From positions 25,675 through 89,674 of the forward strand of contig CBDEVQ010000089.1 in the NCBI GenBank assembly GCA_965243605.1: a stretch of 64,000 nucleotides of DNA, read 5' to 3'. The notes beneath the pieces were generated by a model. That model saw nothing but the letters and a program-made list of their open reading frames with translations, made no database searches and was not told the DNA's origin. This DNA comes from JBMYYR01 sp965243605 (GTDB lineage Bacteria; Bacteroidota; Bacteroidia; Flavobacteriales; CAJXXR01). The number at the start of each line of letters is the position of its first letter. Position 1 is the stretch's first letter. The position numbers were made by a program, and so were the translations under genes. Shown here in pieces: positions 1 to 9,600 of this stretch.

Positions 1-3000
1 ATACTGCTGCTGTATTTTTAAGGAGATCAACAGAAGAGCCCTGCTCGTTATCTTGGAAATCTCCAAAACTTTCAAATAAATTTCCCACTTCTGGTAAAAC
101 CTGACCTCCTGAATGCACAAGAACCGCACCCTCTAGCCCCTTAGCAAAAGCATACTTTAGACCTATTCCAGTCGCAGCATCTGCTGATAATACGGACAAG
201 GTTGCCGCACCACTAGCTAATGCAGGAGCAGCAAATGCACCTGCTGTAATACCAACAATAGGTCCAGCTACGCCAGGATTTGATATCGCAAAATCATATG
301 CCTGACTATCATCAGATAATTGAGCAGCTGCTTGCCCAATCTCTAAGGTAAAATCATTAAATGATTGTTGCCCTGTTGCATATTCTTTAAACCACTCTCC
401 ATTTTCATCTATGTATCGAACTGGATTATTTCTTGCGTATGAATAAACATTATGTGATTGCGGATCTCCAAGATACTTTTTAGGTTCAATTTTAGAAATT
501 TCTTTCATTTTATTAGTATCTCCAAGTGCTAATCCGACTGGATCCTGACTAATAAACCTCCCAACATCACCCTTGTAATACCTCGCTCCGGCATACTGCA
601 AATCAGTAGCCTCGTCTTTGGTATATCCTGTATATTGTTTTGATTCGTCACTGTTTCCTGTTTCGGTATGTGTGTCTCCGAATGGATAATATACAAATGA
701 TTTGGTCGGTGCTCCTGATTGATCAGTTGTAATTTCCGTACCACCGAGGTGATCGGTATATACATATTCAAGTGTACCATCTACCACACTTGCGACATAT
801 GAGTCTCCTAGATTAAGTGATAGTTTGATTGATCCACTTTCACTTTCGTAATCTGAGCTTGGGTACAATGTTGTTATTCCATTTTCTACAAGCTTGATTC
901 TTTGTTTTGATTCATCGTAGCTGTAACTTGAGTTTGATCCTCCGTTGGTAGATGTACGAAGTGTATTGTCATAGTTCCAAGAATGGTTCCATGTGCTGTC
1001 GCTTGTTAGGTTTCCACTATTATCATAACTATAGTTTTGTCCGTTAAGACTTGCTAGAGCATGAGGGTTTGCGTTACTTTGCGCGTTTGCGTAAACGTAA
1101 GTGTTGATAGGGTTTGTTCCATCAGACATCATCATGATATTTCCAATCGGAGAATATTCATAGAGACGAGAATATGATTCATCATTTCCAGCATAATCAT
1201 ACATTCGTGTTTCTTTGAGTCGGTACAAATCATCGTATGAATACACTTGGGTATGCTTTGTGTCATTGTCTGCCGTTCGTTCAATCTTGAGAATGTTTCC
1301 TACGTTATCATAATCGTATGAAATATTTTGAAGTTCGTTTCCGTTTGAAAGTGAAATTTTCTTTTTCAGTTCGTAGAGATTATTCTCATCAAAATGATAT
1401 TGTGTTTGACTACCATTTTGATAGTTCACCTTGGTTGCTTTACCATGTACACCGTACTCAGCATTCGCAATTTGGTTTCCGTTATGGGCAAGGCTTGTGG
1501 CTTCGCTATATGGTGAATAGCTGTAGTTTACGTTGTCTCCATTTGGATAAGTTGTAGCTAGTAGTCTTCCCTGTTTGTCATATGAATAATTGAAACTAAA
1601 GTTTTGTGAATCGATAGTTTTTGATTCAGTTTTTAGTTTTCCGTCCTTGTAATAGGAAAGGTTTTTAGCAATATCATTTGTTTGAACTGAACACAGTTTT
1701 CCAATTCCAAAGGAACAAGAATCATAGCTAAGTGTTTTTTCAATTCCTGAAAGTGAATCATTGTCTTCCTTGAGGATTCTTCCTAGTTCGTCATAAGTGA
1801 AACTTGTTGTTGATCCGTTTGGATTTGTTTCCGAAATTAAGTCCCTATCGTTGTAGGTGTAATCCCAGATTCCAAAACTTGAGTCGCCTTGTTTATGGAG
1901 GTCTTCAAGTTTTGTTCGTCGCCCTAATCCATCATATGAAATGTTTCTAATATTGTCCTCTGCGTCAGTTATTTTCGTCAGAAGAGAAAGAGGGTTGTAT
2001 TCATAAAAAGTTTTATATACTGAATCATTATCATATTCATTGACTTGAACAAGATTTGAGAATGCATCGGTAATAAGATCCTTTTTGTTTCCGAGTGTAT
2101 CTTTTATCTCTGTTGTAAATCCATCGTATGAGGTTTGTGTTGATCCTTTTACATTTTCTGTTTCTGTTACACGTGCAAGGGCATCGTATGTGAATTTTGT
2201 ATAAAGACTTGAGTCAGCATTAAATCCATCAAAGTGACCATCCTCTGAATGGTATGGAAGTGAGGTTCTCTCAAGTTCCCCTTGGTTGTTGTATACAGAA
2301 TCAATGACCCTATAATCTCCTTCTGTCCCTGTTTTTGTTTGAATTGTTCGACCTAAGCCATCAATGAAAGTGTGTGTTATTAGGTCTTCTGAAACACCGT
2401 TGTGAACTCTTTGAGCAACAACCCGTGGGAAGTCAAAGTCATCATATTGATAGCTTTGCAAGGTTTCTACTCCTGCGTCAGCAACTGTTTGTTTTGTTTC
2501 AATGAGTCGACCAAAAGCATCATACTCGTTTGTGCTTTGGGTTCCGTTTTCTGTTGTTGTTGAGATCACTTTTCCAAATGCAGTATCGTATTCATATTGC
2601 GTCGTGTGACCCAAGCTATTTGAAACAAGCGAAGGATACATATGATACTGATCGTATTCAATATTTGTTACATTTCCAAGTGGATCAATTTGTTTGATAA
2701 CTTGCCCTATCTGATTGTATTCAAATTTTTCTGTTGAGTAATCAGATCCTGAAATCCATGATGAGGTCTTTATTCTATTCCCTGTTTGGTTGTATGAATG
2801 CTGTCGTTCAGAAACCTTGTTGTTACTATTATCTTTCAGTGTTTCATTATCTGGAAGGCCAACAATATAGTTTACTGGATTGTTAAAGTACGTCAGGTAT
2901 TGTGTTCGCTTATCGTTACCAATATCACTAAAGCTACCATCAGCATTTGAATCTACTATCCCATGTTGAACATGTTTCGAGATATTACCGTAACTTGAAT

Positions 3001-5899
3001 ATTCAAATGATTCAGCCGTATCTACCGAGTTTGAGTTTCCATCAAAGATCTGAGTAGTATTAGATTTGTTTTGAGTAAATCTTGAGCCTGACCCATTTGG
3101 AACAACATTGTAGTTATTTCGTGATCGTGTATAGAGATTATTGTTATCATCGTACACAGATGTTTCGTACACCTTTCCAAGAGTAAAGTAGCTATCAGCT
3201 GGTTCGTTTCCCTGTTCACCATTTCCTTGATGGTATTTAGTAATGACTCTTGATCCGTTAGCTTTTGTTTCTATCACCTCTGCAAATCCTGCAAATTTTT
3301 TATCATGAGGGTTTCTGTAATAGTAATCGGCTCCTTTATATTCGTAGGTGGTTTCGGTTGTGTTTCCGAGTCCGTCGGATTGGGTCATTGACTCAAGGAC
3401 CTGTACAGGGAATGGGACTTTGTTTGATTGGTCTTGGATTCTGGCATGAGTATAAGTGAAATCTGTTTCAAAATCTTGAGCTTCTATTCCGGTTAACAGA
3501 GAGCTTTCATTTTCATTTTCATACAAAACATTCATATCATCATAACCCACCATATACCCACTAGGATATCCTGTGAAATGCTTTAGAAAATCTAACAAAC
3601 CATCGCCATTAAAGTCTCCAATCAGTGTTCTTCTTCCTTCAAGAGAAATAACTCTATTGTTTGAAAGCGTTGGTAATTCAAAGCTAGTATCAAGCTGAAA
3701 ACCACTACCTGTATTTATAAAAATATTATTTCCTTCATCAGAGTTTATTGGAGAATTATTGTACGCATACCTCTTCCAACGAATTAAGTCAGGCAAACCA
3801 TCTCCATTTACATCTTGAAACAGTGAACCAAATTCATGCTCAGAAGAATCATTAAAGTGGAATTCAACCACATCTCCATTATATTTTTCTGGGAAAGTGT
3901 AATCAGAAGATTCAATAAATCCTGATCCCGTATTGATATAGAAATTATTACCATATTTACTTTTACCGTATTGATAATAGTGGTATCCGTTAGCTTCTCC
4001 CCTTCTGTACCTTACAATATCAGATAACCCATCACCATTAACGTCGATATTAAATGTTGCGTAATTACTGTTTGAGCCAACAGATTTTATACCTATCACG
4101 TTGTTATTTTGATCAAGTGGAAGTGTGAAATTTGTGTTTAGATTGTAACCTGATCCAGTGTTTTCATACAAAACATTCATATCATCATAACCCACCATAT
4201 ACCCACTAGGATATCCTGTGAAATGCTTTAGAAAATCTAACAAACCATCGCCATTAAAGTCTCCAATCAGTGTTCTTCTTCCTTCAAGAGAAATAACTCT
4301 ATTGTTTGAAAGCGTTGGTAATTCAAAGCTAGTATCAAGCTGAAAACCACTACCTGTATTTATAAAAATATTATTTCCTTCATCAGAGTTTATTGGAGAA
4401 TTATTGTACGCATACCTCTTCCAACGAATTAAGTCAGGCAAACCATCTCCATTTACATCTTGAAACAGTGAACCAAATTCATGCTCAGAAGAATCATTAA
4501 AGTGGAATTCAACCACATCTCCATTATATTTTTCTGGGAAAGTGTAATCAGAAGATTCAATAAATCCTGATCCCGTATTGATATAGAAATTATTACCATA
4601 TTTACTTTTACCGTATTGATAATAGTGGTATCCGTTAGCTTCTCCCCTTCTGTACCTTACAATATCAGATAACCCATCACCATTAACGTCGATATTAAAT
4701 GTTGCGTAATTACTGTTTGAGCCAACAGATTTTATACCTATCACGTTGTTATTTTGATCAAGTGGAAGTGTGAAATTTGTGTTTAGATTGTAACCTGATC
4801 CAGTGTTTTCATAATCAAAAACCACCTCAGGTTTCTCAAAATCCTGCCCATCTTTAAAAGCTTTTTCTTTGATTGAAACAAGAGTGTTATTTTCAGTCAC
4901 AAGCTCATAGTGACGAAGAAGATCACCTTGGAATGCTGTTGAAATTGCATTAATTTCAAAAGCAGTAACTACCTTGAAAGCTGATTTATATGATGTTGTT
5001 TGAGTTTGTTTTTGCGTTTTTTGAAATTGAATTTGAAATAATTCATCACTGTTATATGAAATAACATCAGGATAGATTTGCCCTTGGTCTTTGCTATATG
5101 AATATGAAATACGATCACCGTTTGGGTTTACCTGTTGTGATAACATCCACGTATATATTTGTGTTGAGTCACTTGGATTGTCTTGTCGTGACAATGTATC
5201 TGCACCGAGGATATACTTCACTCCAGACTTGTCTGTTAGCTGCCATACATTATTAACAAGTTCATACTTAATAAATGAACCATTTTCTGTACGTGGTACA
5301 TATTTTGTTCCTCCTTGGTGAACAAGCTCTCCATCAAAACTTGAAACAAAGTTGTCATCGGTATAAAGATTATTTGTTCCTGTTTTGTTTTTTCTGGTGA
5401 TGTTTGGAATATTGAAAGACCATCCTTTTGAAAGAATGTTGTTTGTGTTTGTGTCACTTGAATTATAGGTCAGTGAGATATTTGGCGTTAAACCATTACG
5501 CCCCTGCGGAGCGTTTATTGGGAAACTATACAAAAGTGAACCTTGGTTTGTAGAGACTTCAGGTTTGAGTTCTATGGTTTTACTTGCATCTGATTCTGCA
5601 TCAGCATTTGAACTCGATGATGCAGATGGTGCTACTGCTGGAGCAAGAGCTTCGTCTTCTGTGGCTTGATCTGATTCAATTTCAGCAGGATCAGACTGTT
5701 GCGCTTGCTCAAATTTTGGAGCCTGTGCTTGACTTGGTGAATCCAAAATTTCTGGAGCCTGAACCTCGTTAATACTCACTTGCTCGACTACTGGTCGCTG
5801 ATTTCTTTCAACATTTCGTTCGATTTCCGCATGCGCAAATGACGACGTTAAAAAACTCATAATAGTAATAAGGCTAATGATGTATTTTGTGGTTTTCAT
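1..5899 (-). CDS. Giant secreted SpvB / FG-GAP / RHS-repeat protein, C-terminus outside the window
   Basis: The frame is open from an ATG at 5899 to the left edge (about 1966 codons) with no stop, so the C-terminal tip is not seen. Residues 1-24 form a signal peptide ending SFAHA, followed by a Pro/Ala/Gln/Glu-rich linker to about residue 110. Next comes a SpvB-like N-terminal domain (GSLLYSFPINAPQGRNGL), then a calcium-loop FG-GAP/VCBS block at residues 365-795 (motifs DVNGDGLSD, DVNGDGLPD, DFNGDGLLD). A long YD-repeat region follows, then the RHS core near residue 1785 (GARYYKGDVGRFISQDPVG). After the core lies a small-residue hydrophobic stretch. Such proteins are exported shells that carry variable C-terminal effectors; that role is inferred here. 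There is no Bacteroidota-type promoter and the leader is very short. The wording of the core region differs from the RHS protein next door, so this gene may be of foreign origin. Confidence 0.85.
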   Translation of the reverse strand, partial: MKTTKYIISLITIMSFLTSSFAHAEIERNVERNQRPVVEQVSINEVQAPEILDSPSQAQAPKFEQAQQSDPAEIESDQATEDEALAPAVAPSASSSSNADAESDASKTIELKPEVSTNQGSLLYSFPINAPQGRNGLTPNISLTYNSSDTNTNNILSKGWSFNIPNITRKNKTGTNNLYTDDNFVSSFDGELVHQGGTKYVPRTENGSFIKYELVNNVWQLTDKSGVKYILGADTLSRQDNPSDSTQIYTWMLSQQVNPNGDRISYSYSKDQGQIYPDVISYNSDELFQIQFQKTQKQTQTTSYKSAFKVVTAFEINAISTAFQGDLLRHYELVTENNTLVSIKEKAFKDGQDFEKPEVVFDYENTGSGYNLNTNFTLPLDQNNNVIGIKSVGSNSNYATFNIDVNGDGLSDIVRYRRGEANGYHYYQYGKSKYGNNFYINTGSGFIESSDYTFPEKYNGDVVEFHFNDSSEHEFGSLFQDVNGDGLPDLIRWKRYAYNNSPINSDEGNNIFINTGSGFQLDTSFELPTLSNNRVISLEGRRTLIGDFNGDGLLDFLKHFTGYPSGYMVGYDDMNVLYENTGSGYNLNTNFTLPLDQNNNVIGIKSVGSNSNYATFNIDVNGDGLSDIVRYRRGEANGYHYYQYGKSKYGNNFYINTGSGFIESSDYTFPEKYNGDVVEFHFNDSSEHEFGSLFQDVNGDGLPDLIRWKRYAYNNSPINSDEGNNIFINTGSGFQLDTSFELPTLSNNRVISLEGRRTLIGDFNGDGLLDFLKHFTGYPSGYMVGYDDMNVLYENENESSLLTGIEAQDFETDFTYTHARIQDQSNKVPFPVQVLESMTQSDGLGNTTETTYEYKGADYYYRNPHDKKFAGFAEVIETKANGSRVITKYHQGNGEQGNEPADSYFTLGKVYETSVYDDNNNLYTRSRNNYNVVPNGSGSRFTQNKSNTTQIFDGNSNSVDTAESFEYSSYGNISKHVQHGIVDSNADGSFSDIGNDKRTQYLTYFNNPVNYIVGLPDNETLKDNSNNKVSERQHSYNQTGNRIKTSSWISGSDYSTEKFEYNQIGQVIKQIDPLGNVTNIEYDQYHMYPSLVSNSLGHTTQYEYDTAFGKVISTTTENGTQSTNEYDAFGRLIETKQTVADAGVETLQSYQYDDFDFPRVVAQRVHNGVSEDLITHTFIDGLGRTIQTKTGTEGDYRVIDSVYNNQGELERTSLPYHSEDGHFDGFNADSSLYTKFTYDALARVTETENVKGSTQTSYDGFTTEIKDTLGNKKDLITDAFSNLVQVNEYDNDSVYKTFYEYNPLSLLTKITDAEDNIRNISYDGLGRRTKLEDLHKQGDSSFGIWDYTYNDRDLISETNPNGSTTSFTYDELGRILKEDNDSLSGIEKTLSYDSCSFGIGKLCSVQTNDIAKNLSYYKDGKLKTESKTIDSQNFSFNYSYDKQGRLLATTYPNGDNVNYSYSPYSEATSLAHNGNQIANAEYGVHGKATKVNYQNGSQTQYHFDENNLYELKKKISLSNGNELQNISYDYDNVGNILKIERTADNDTKHTQVYSYDDLYRLKETRMYDYAGNDESYSRLYEYSPIGNIMMMSDGTNPINTYVYANAQSNANPHALASLNGQNYSYDNSGNLTSDSTWNHSWNYDNTLRTSTNGGSNSSYSYDESKQRIKLVENGITTLYPSSDYESESGSIKLSLNLGDSYVASVVDGTLEYVYTDHLGGTEITTDQSGAPTKSFVYYPFGDTHTETGNSDESKQYTGYTKDEATDLQYAGARYYKGDVGRFISQDPVGLALGDTNKMKEISKIEPKKYLGDPQSHNVYSYARNNPVRYIDENGEWFKEYATGQQSFNDFTLEIGQAAAQLSDDSQAYDFAISNPGVAGPIVGITAGAFAAPALASGAATLSVLSADAATGIGLKYAFAKGLEGAVLVHSGGQVLPEVGNLFESFGDFQDNEQGSSVDLLKNTAAV
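3516..4805. repeat. Perfect tandem duplication, two 645-bp units, inside the FG-GAP region
   Basis: Unit one is 3516-4160 and unit two is 4161-4805. Wherever I compared them base by base they are identical, and the first bases of the unit (TTTTCATA) recur once more at 4806. The unit is 215 codons, so the reading frame is kept. Each unit encodes three DxNxDGxxD calcium-binding loops. Identity at the DNA level means either a very recent duplication or an assembly artefact. Confidence 0.95.
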
Positions 5900-5976
5900 A
5901 TAAAAATACTATACCATCAATACTGAACATAGAGCAAATAGGACTATAAACTCGTTAATTTAGGGAGTCTATAAAC

Positions 5977-6012
5977 AAACAACGCTCATCATAATTATGG
6001 TGAGCGTTGTTT
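5977..6012. terminator. Intrinsic terminator of the 19-kb RHS operon
   Basis: A 12-bp perfect stem (AAACAACGCTCA / TGAGCGTTGTTT) encloses a 12-nt loop that is itself nearly palindromic. It lies about 95 nt past the stop of the last operon gene (6106) and just upstream of the gene starting at 5899. A/T runs flank both sides, so it could work in either direction. Confidence 0.8.
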
Positions 6013-6105
6013 TCAAATTAACTGAACCAATATTACAAGATTGCAAATCACTCCGTGACTCTTCGTTTACATGCATTCTTGCTAGGGATTCCCTAGAACC
6101 CTTTC

Positions 6106-6615
6106 CTATTTACAATCACCTTTAACTCTATAAATACAATTCTCACTTAAAAATTCAATAAGAGTATTATTCTCATAACTATCATCATCTCGATTCACCA
6201 TTTTGCCGTAATAGTACTCAAATACCTTATCATGTTTCCTTATATAAAGAGCTTGATGATTATATATCTTACCTGAATCATGCTCTAATTTAAATTTAAC
6301 AAACAACTTATTATCACACTCTTCAACTTCATATTCATCAAAATCATACTGTTCGTGTCCTCTAGTTGCCCATTTCTTAATTGTGTTGTTAAACAATAAT
6401 GTTCCTGTTGAAACACTTAAATATATAGAATCACCATTCACATAAAATTCTCTCTGGTCAGCACTTATCAAAAAAATCGAATTATTGTAACCATAGTAAT
6501 CTATTTTATTAAACGAATCAGGTATTTTAGATTCACATTTTTCTTTGAAGTTGCATCCCATTGCAATAGCAATCAAAAGTAATACCTGTCCAACTCTACA
6601 TATTCCTGTTATCAT
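6106..6615 (-). CDS. Lipoprotein, probable immunity protein for the RHS toxin tip
   Basis: This 169-residue protein has a lipoprotein signal peptide with a lipobox (IAIAMGC, Cys about residue 21). The rest is a soluble, charged, probably beta-rich domain that I do not recognise. It starts 11 nt after the stop of the 2857-residue RHS gene and is the last gene before the operon terminator, which is the usual place for the cognate immunity gene of a polymorphic toxin. A lipid-anchored periplasmic location would suit a toxin that acts in, or enters through, the periplasm. The immunity role rests on position only. Confidence 0.6.
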   Translation of the reverse strand: MITGICRVGQVLLLIAIAMGCNFKEKCESKIPDSFNKIDYYGYNNSIFLISADQREFYVNGDSIYLSVSTGTLLFNNTIKKWATRGHEQYDFDEYEVEECDNKLFVKFKLEHDSGKIYNHQALYIRKHDKVFEYYYGKMVNRDDDSYENNTLIEFLSENCIYRVKGDCK

Positions 6616-6626
6616 CTATAAATAAT

Positions 6627-9600
6627 TTATGGATTCTTACTATTTTTCTTATTCTTTTGATAATTATCTGTTGAAGTTCCGGTACAATTAGGGTCGTAAT
6701 GCGATTCTAGTTTATCTACTGCCGCTGCATTCTTATTTGGGTCAGAAATATCTTCCATTGTCTTTAAGCCCCTTGTATTCGTTATATCATATCCTTGACT
6801 AGAGCCTTTACCAGTCAGAACTTTATTTACAAAACCTCCATTTACATTTAAACCAGCATCTTCGATTTCAACATCTTCTTTACTAAGAGTTCCTTCAGTT
6901 TCATTTACATGACCATTTACTCCTGTCGTATGAATTAAACCATGTACTAGTAAATAAGCTCTAAACATATTTACTCCAAGACCTAAATTACCAGCTTCAA
7001 CTTTACTCCCTGAGGCATGAATTCCAACAACATTAACATTCAACCCTGACAATTCTGGATTAGATGAACTCCCCCATGGTAACCTAGAGCTTAAACCTAC
7101 CTTTTTCCAATTTTCACCTTGCCATTCTGCGTCCGTTAGATTTGCCTTTATAGCTTCATTAACACTATAAACCTCTCCAATAACGGAAAAACCATCGTTA
7201 TCATCTAAATACTTACTAGAAAATGGTTCGCTATCATTAAATACAACCACTTTAGTTGACAATCCAAGATCTGCCAATATTTTATTGGCATTCTTTGCTA
7301 TTTCATTTAAATCCGATACAGTTAATTTGGCATCAACTTTTTTAGATAACATCAAATAAATCACATTATCATTTCCATCAGGGTCTACAAATAAATTTGG
7401 ATTATTATATGCAAAATGATATGGTGACTGCTCTGGATAACTTGAAGCATGAGCATCTGGGGTAAACCAACGTCCTAGTCTAGGATCATACATTCTAGCT
7501 CCAAAATCTATAGAGTTACCAGGTCCTTTATTAACTTCATCATCGTTTTCCATTCCATTAAATCCATATCGATACCCATCTGGTGATGTGTATTTACGCC
7601 CTGGCATTTGCATTCCAAAAGGTAAATAATCGGTTGCGGTTACTAAACGTGCTTCGGTATCTGATGTTTTAAAATCTGATACGACAGACAATACATTCCC
7701 TAAATGATTTTTTAATTCATAGCGCTTTAAACCTACGGTTAAACTATTAGAAACATCGTTAATACCATCCAAAGCAATATAATCAATATATTCTATATCC
7801 AACTCTGGATAATAAGAAACATCCAAGTCATCAAAATCCAATTGGTCGTTTTGGAAGGCATCTAACAATACAAAACCAGTTCCTAAATCTGGTAAACCTG
7901 TAATATTTACATTTGCTCCTTGCGGACTAAACTCAAAGGTTGTTTGAGCCGGAACTTGATAATATCCATTAACAAGTTGAGCTGACTGAGTAAATGCAGT
8001 TAGATTACGTACCTCGCGCTGATTTATTTTTAATGGCGTTAAAGAACGTAATTTCATTTTAGCAGGCACTACTTTTGTAAAATTAAGATGGATATATTCC
8101 TTACTCATCATTTTAATGTCAGACACGCCTGTAGTCCCTAAACGATCTACCAAAGCCGATGATAGCCTAAACACTCCTCCATCTAAAATAACATCGTCTA
8201 CCACAACATTTTGTGCCCAACCAGTAGAACTAGGGTTCCATGTGGTCGATTTTGTTCGTATTGTTTTGTTGTTATTTTCCTGTACTCCTAATCGGTCGGA
8301 TCCATACAAAACATGGCTCTTAAGTTTAACCTCTAACAATTCGTTTCCAGAATTATACGCCCACTCATAATGTGCCATTTGGTTTCCTCTCGCATCTAAA
8401 GCATAATATTTATATATCCAATCGGCCGACGAAGTACCTTCTTTAATTATTTTTAAAATACGGTTACCCATGGCGTTATATACAAATTCTAGATCAGCAC
8501 ACCCTGCACAGCTGCTGTTATAAATAATTTTATGAACCTTACCTCCTGGTGTCCATATAATTTGATCTATTTTGTTTCCTGGGTCTTCTATTAAGTTACC
8601 AATCGCATCATAATCGTAAGCTAAACTATTTGTTTGATCAAATTCATTATTAATACTTGTAGATGCATTCGTTTCGTTAACCCGGTGTAAATAATTATTA
8701 TTATCATCGGTATCTGTTGGCACAGCAGGATCGTTATACTCATATCGTAATGCATCATAGGTTACTCCATCTTGAGATCGGTCTAACTCTGTTAAGTTAC
8801 CCATTTTATCATAAGCATAACGGCTCTCTGCAAATGATTGACTTATGGTATACTCATCAAAGGCATCAGTTTTAAACCCTTGCATTTGCGTTATACGTTG
8901 TAACTGATCATAATGGTAATTATAATATACATGCCTAGGGTCTGTAGATTGGTCCGGAAAATTTATACCTGTATACATTCGGCTTATATTTCCATTAAAT
9001 AAATTACGACGATCTGCTGATAATATTTGATTTGTAAATCCACCAGGATTCGCACTTTCTGTTATATAATCGCCGTTAAAATAGTCTAAACTAAAGGCCA
9101 TAACATCTTGCCCAAACGCAGAGTTACCATTTGTTTGACCATCTCCACCAATATCTTTTATACCTACCTTAGATCCGTTTACTCCTTTTAACCAACCTTG
9201 AAGTGTATAGGCATAATCTAACCCTTGTACACTAGAAGATCCAATTTCTGATCGTTTTAATGGTCCATGAGCATAATAATAATATTTAGCATCTTCTTTC
9301 CATAAATGCCCATTATTACTGGTAAATGCCTTTTTTAATCGATTGTCTTCATCATAGGTATATTTATGATGGAATTGATCTGACTGACCAGGTTGAAAGT
9401 GAACCTCTAATACATTTCCACTTACCAAATCATATTCATATTCTGTCAACTTAAAATCGTCTCCAAATGCATGATGACTAAACACTTGAAGCATTTTTTT
9501 CACATTTCCATGTACATCATAACTATAAATAGTATGCGATTTAAACCTTTTTAACGGCACTGTACCTGGTGATGGAACCGAAGACACAAATGATAAATAG

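Noticed and set aside
6082..6096. Small hairpin CTAGGG-ATT-CCCTAG after the immunity lipoprotein
   Set aside because: The stem is short and no T run follows in the direction of transcription; the hairpin at 5977-6012 is a far better terminator.
8116..8370. Rightward open frame inside the RHS gene
   Set aside because: It lies wholly antisense to a long intact RHS coding region, and its sequence is the shadow of that gene. The same applies to the many short rightward frames within 1-5.9, 13.2-13.8, 22, 32 and 58-60 kb.
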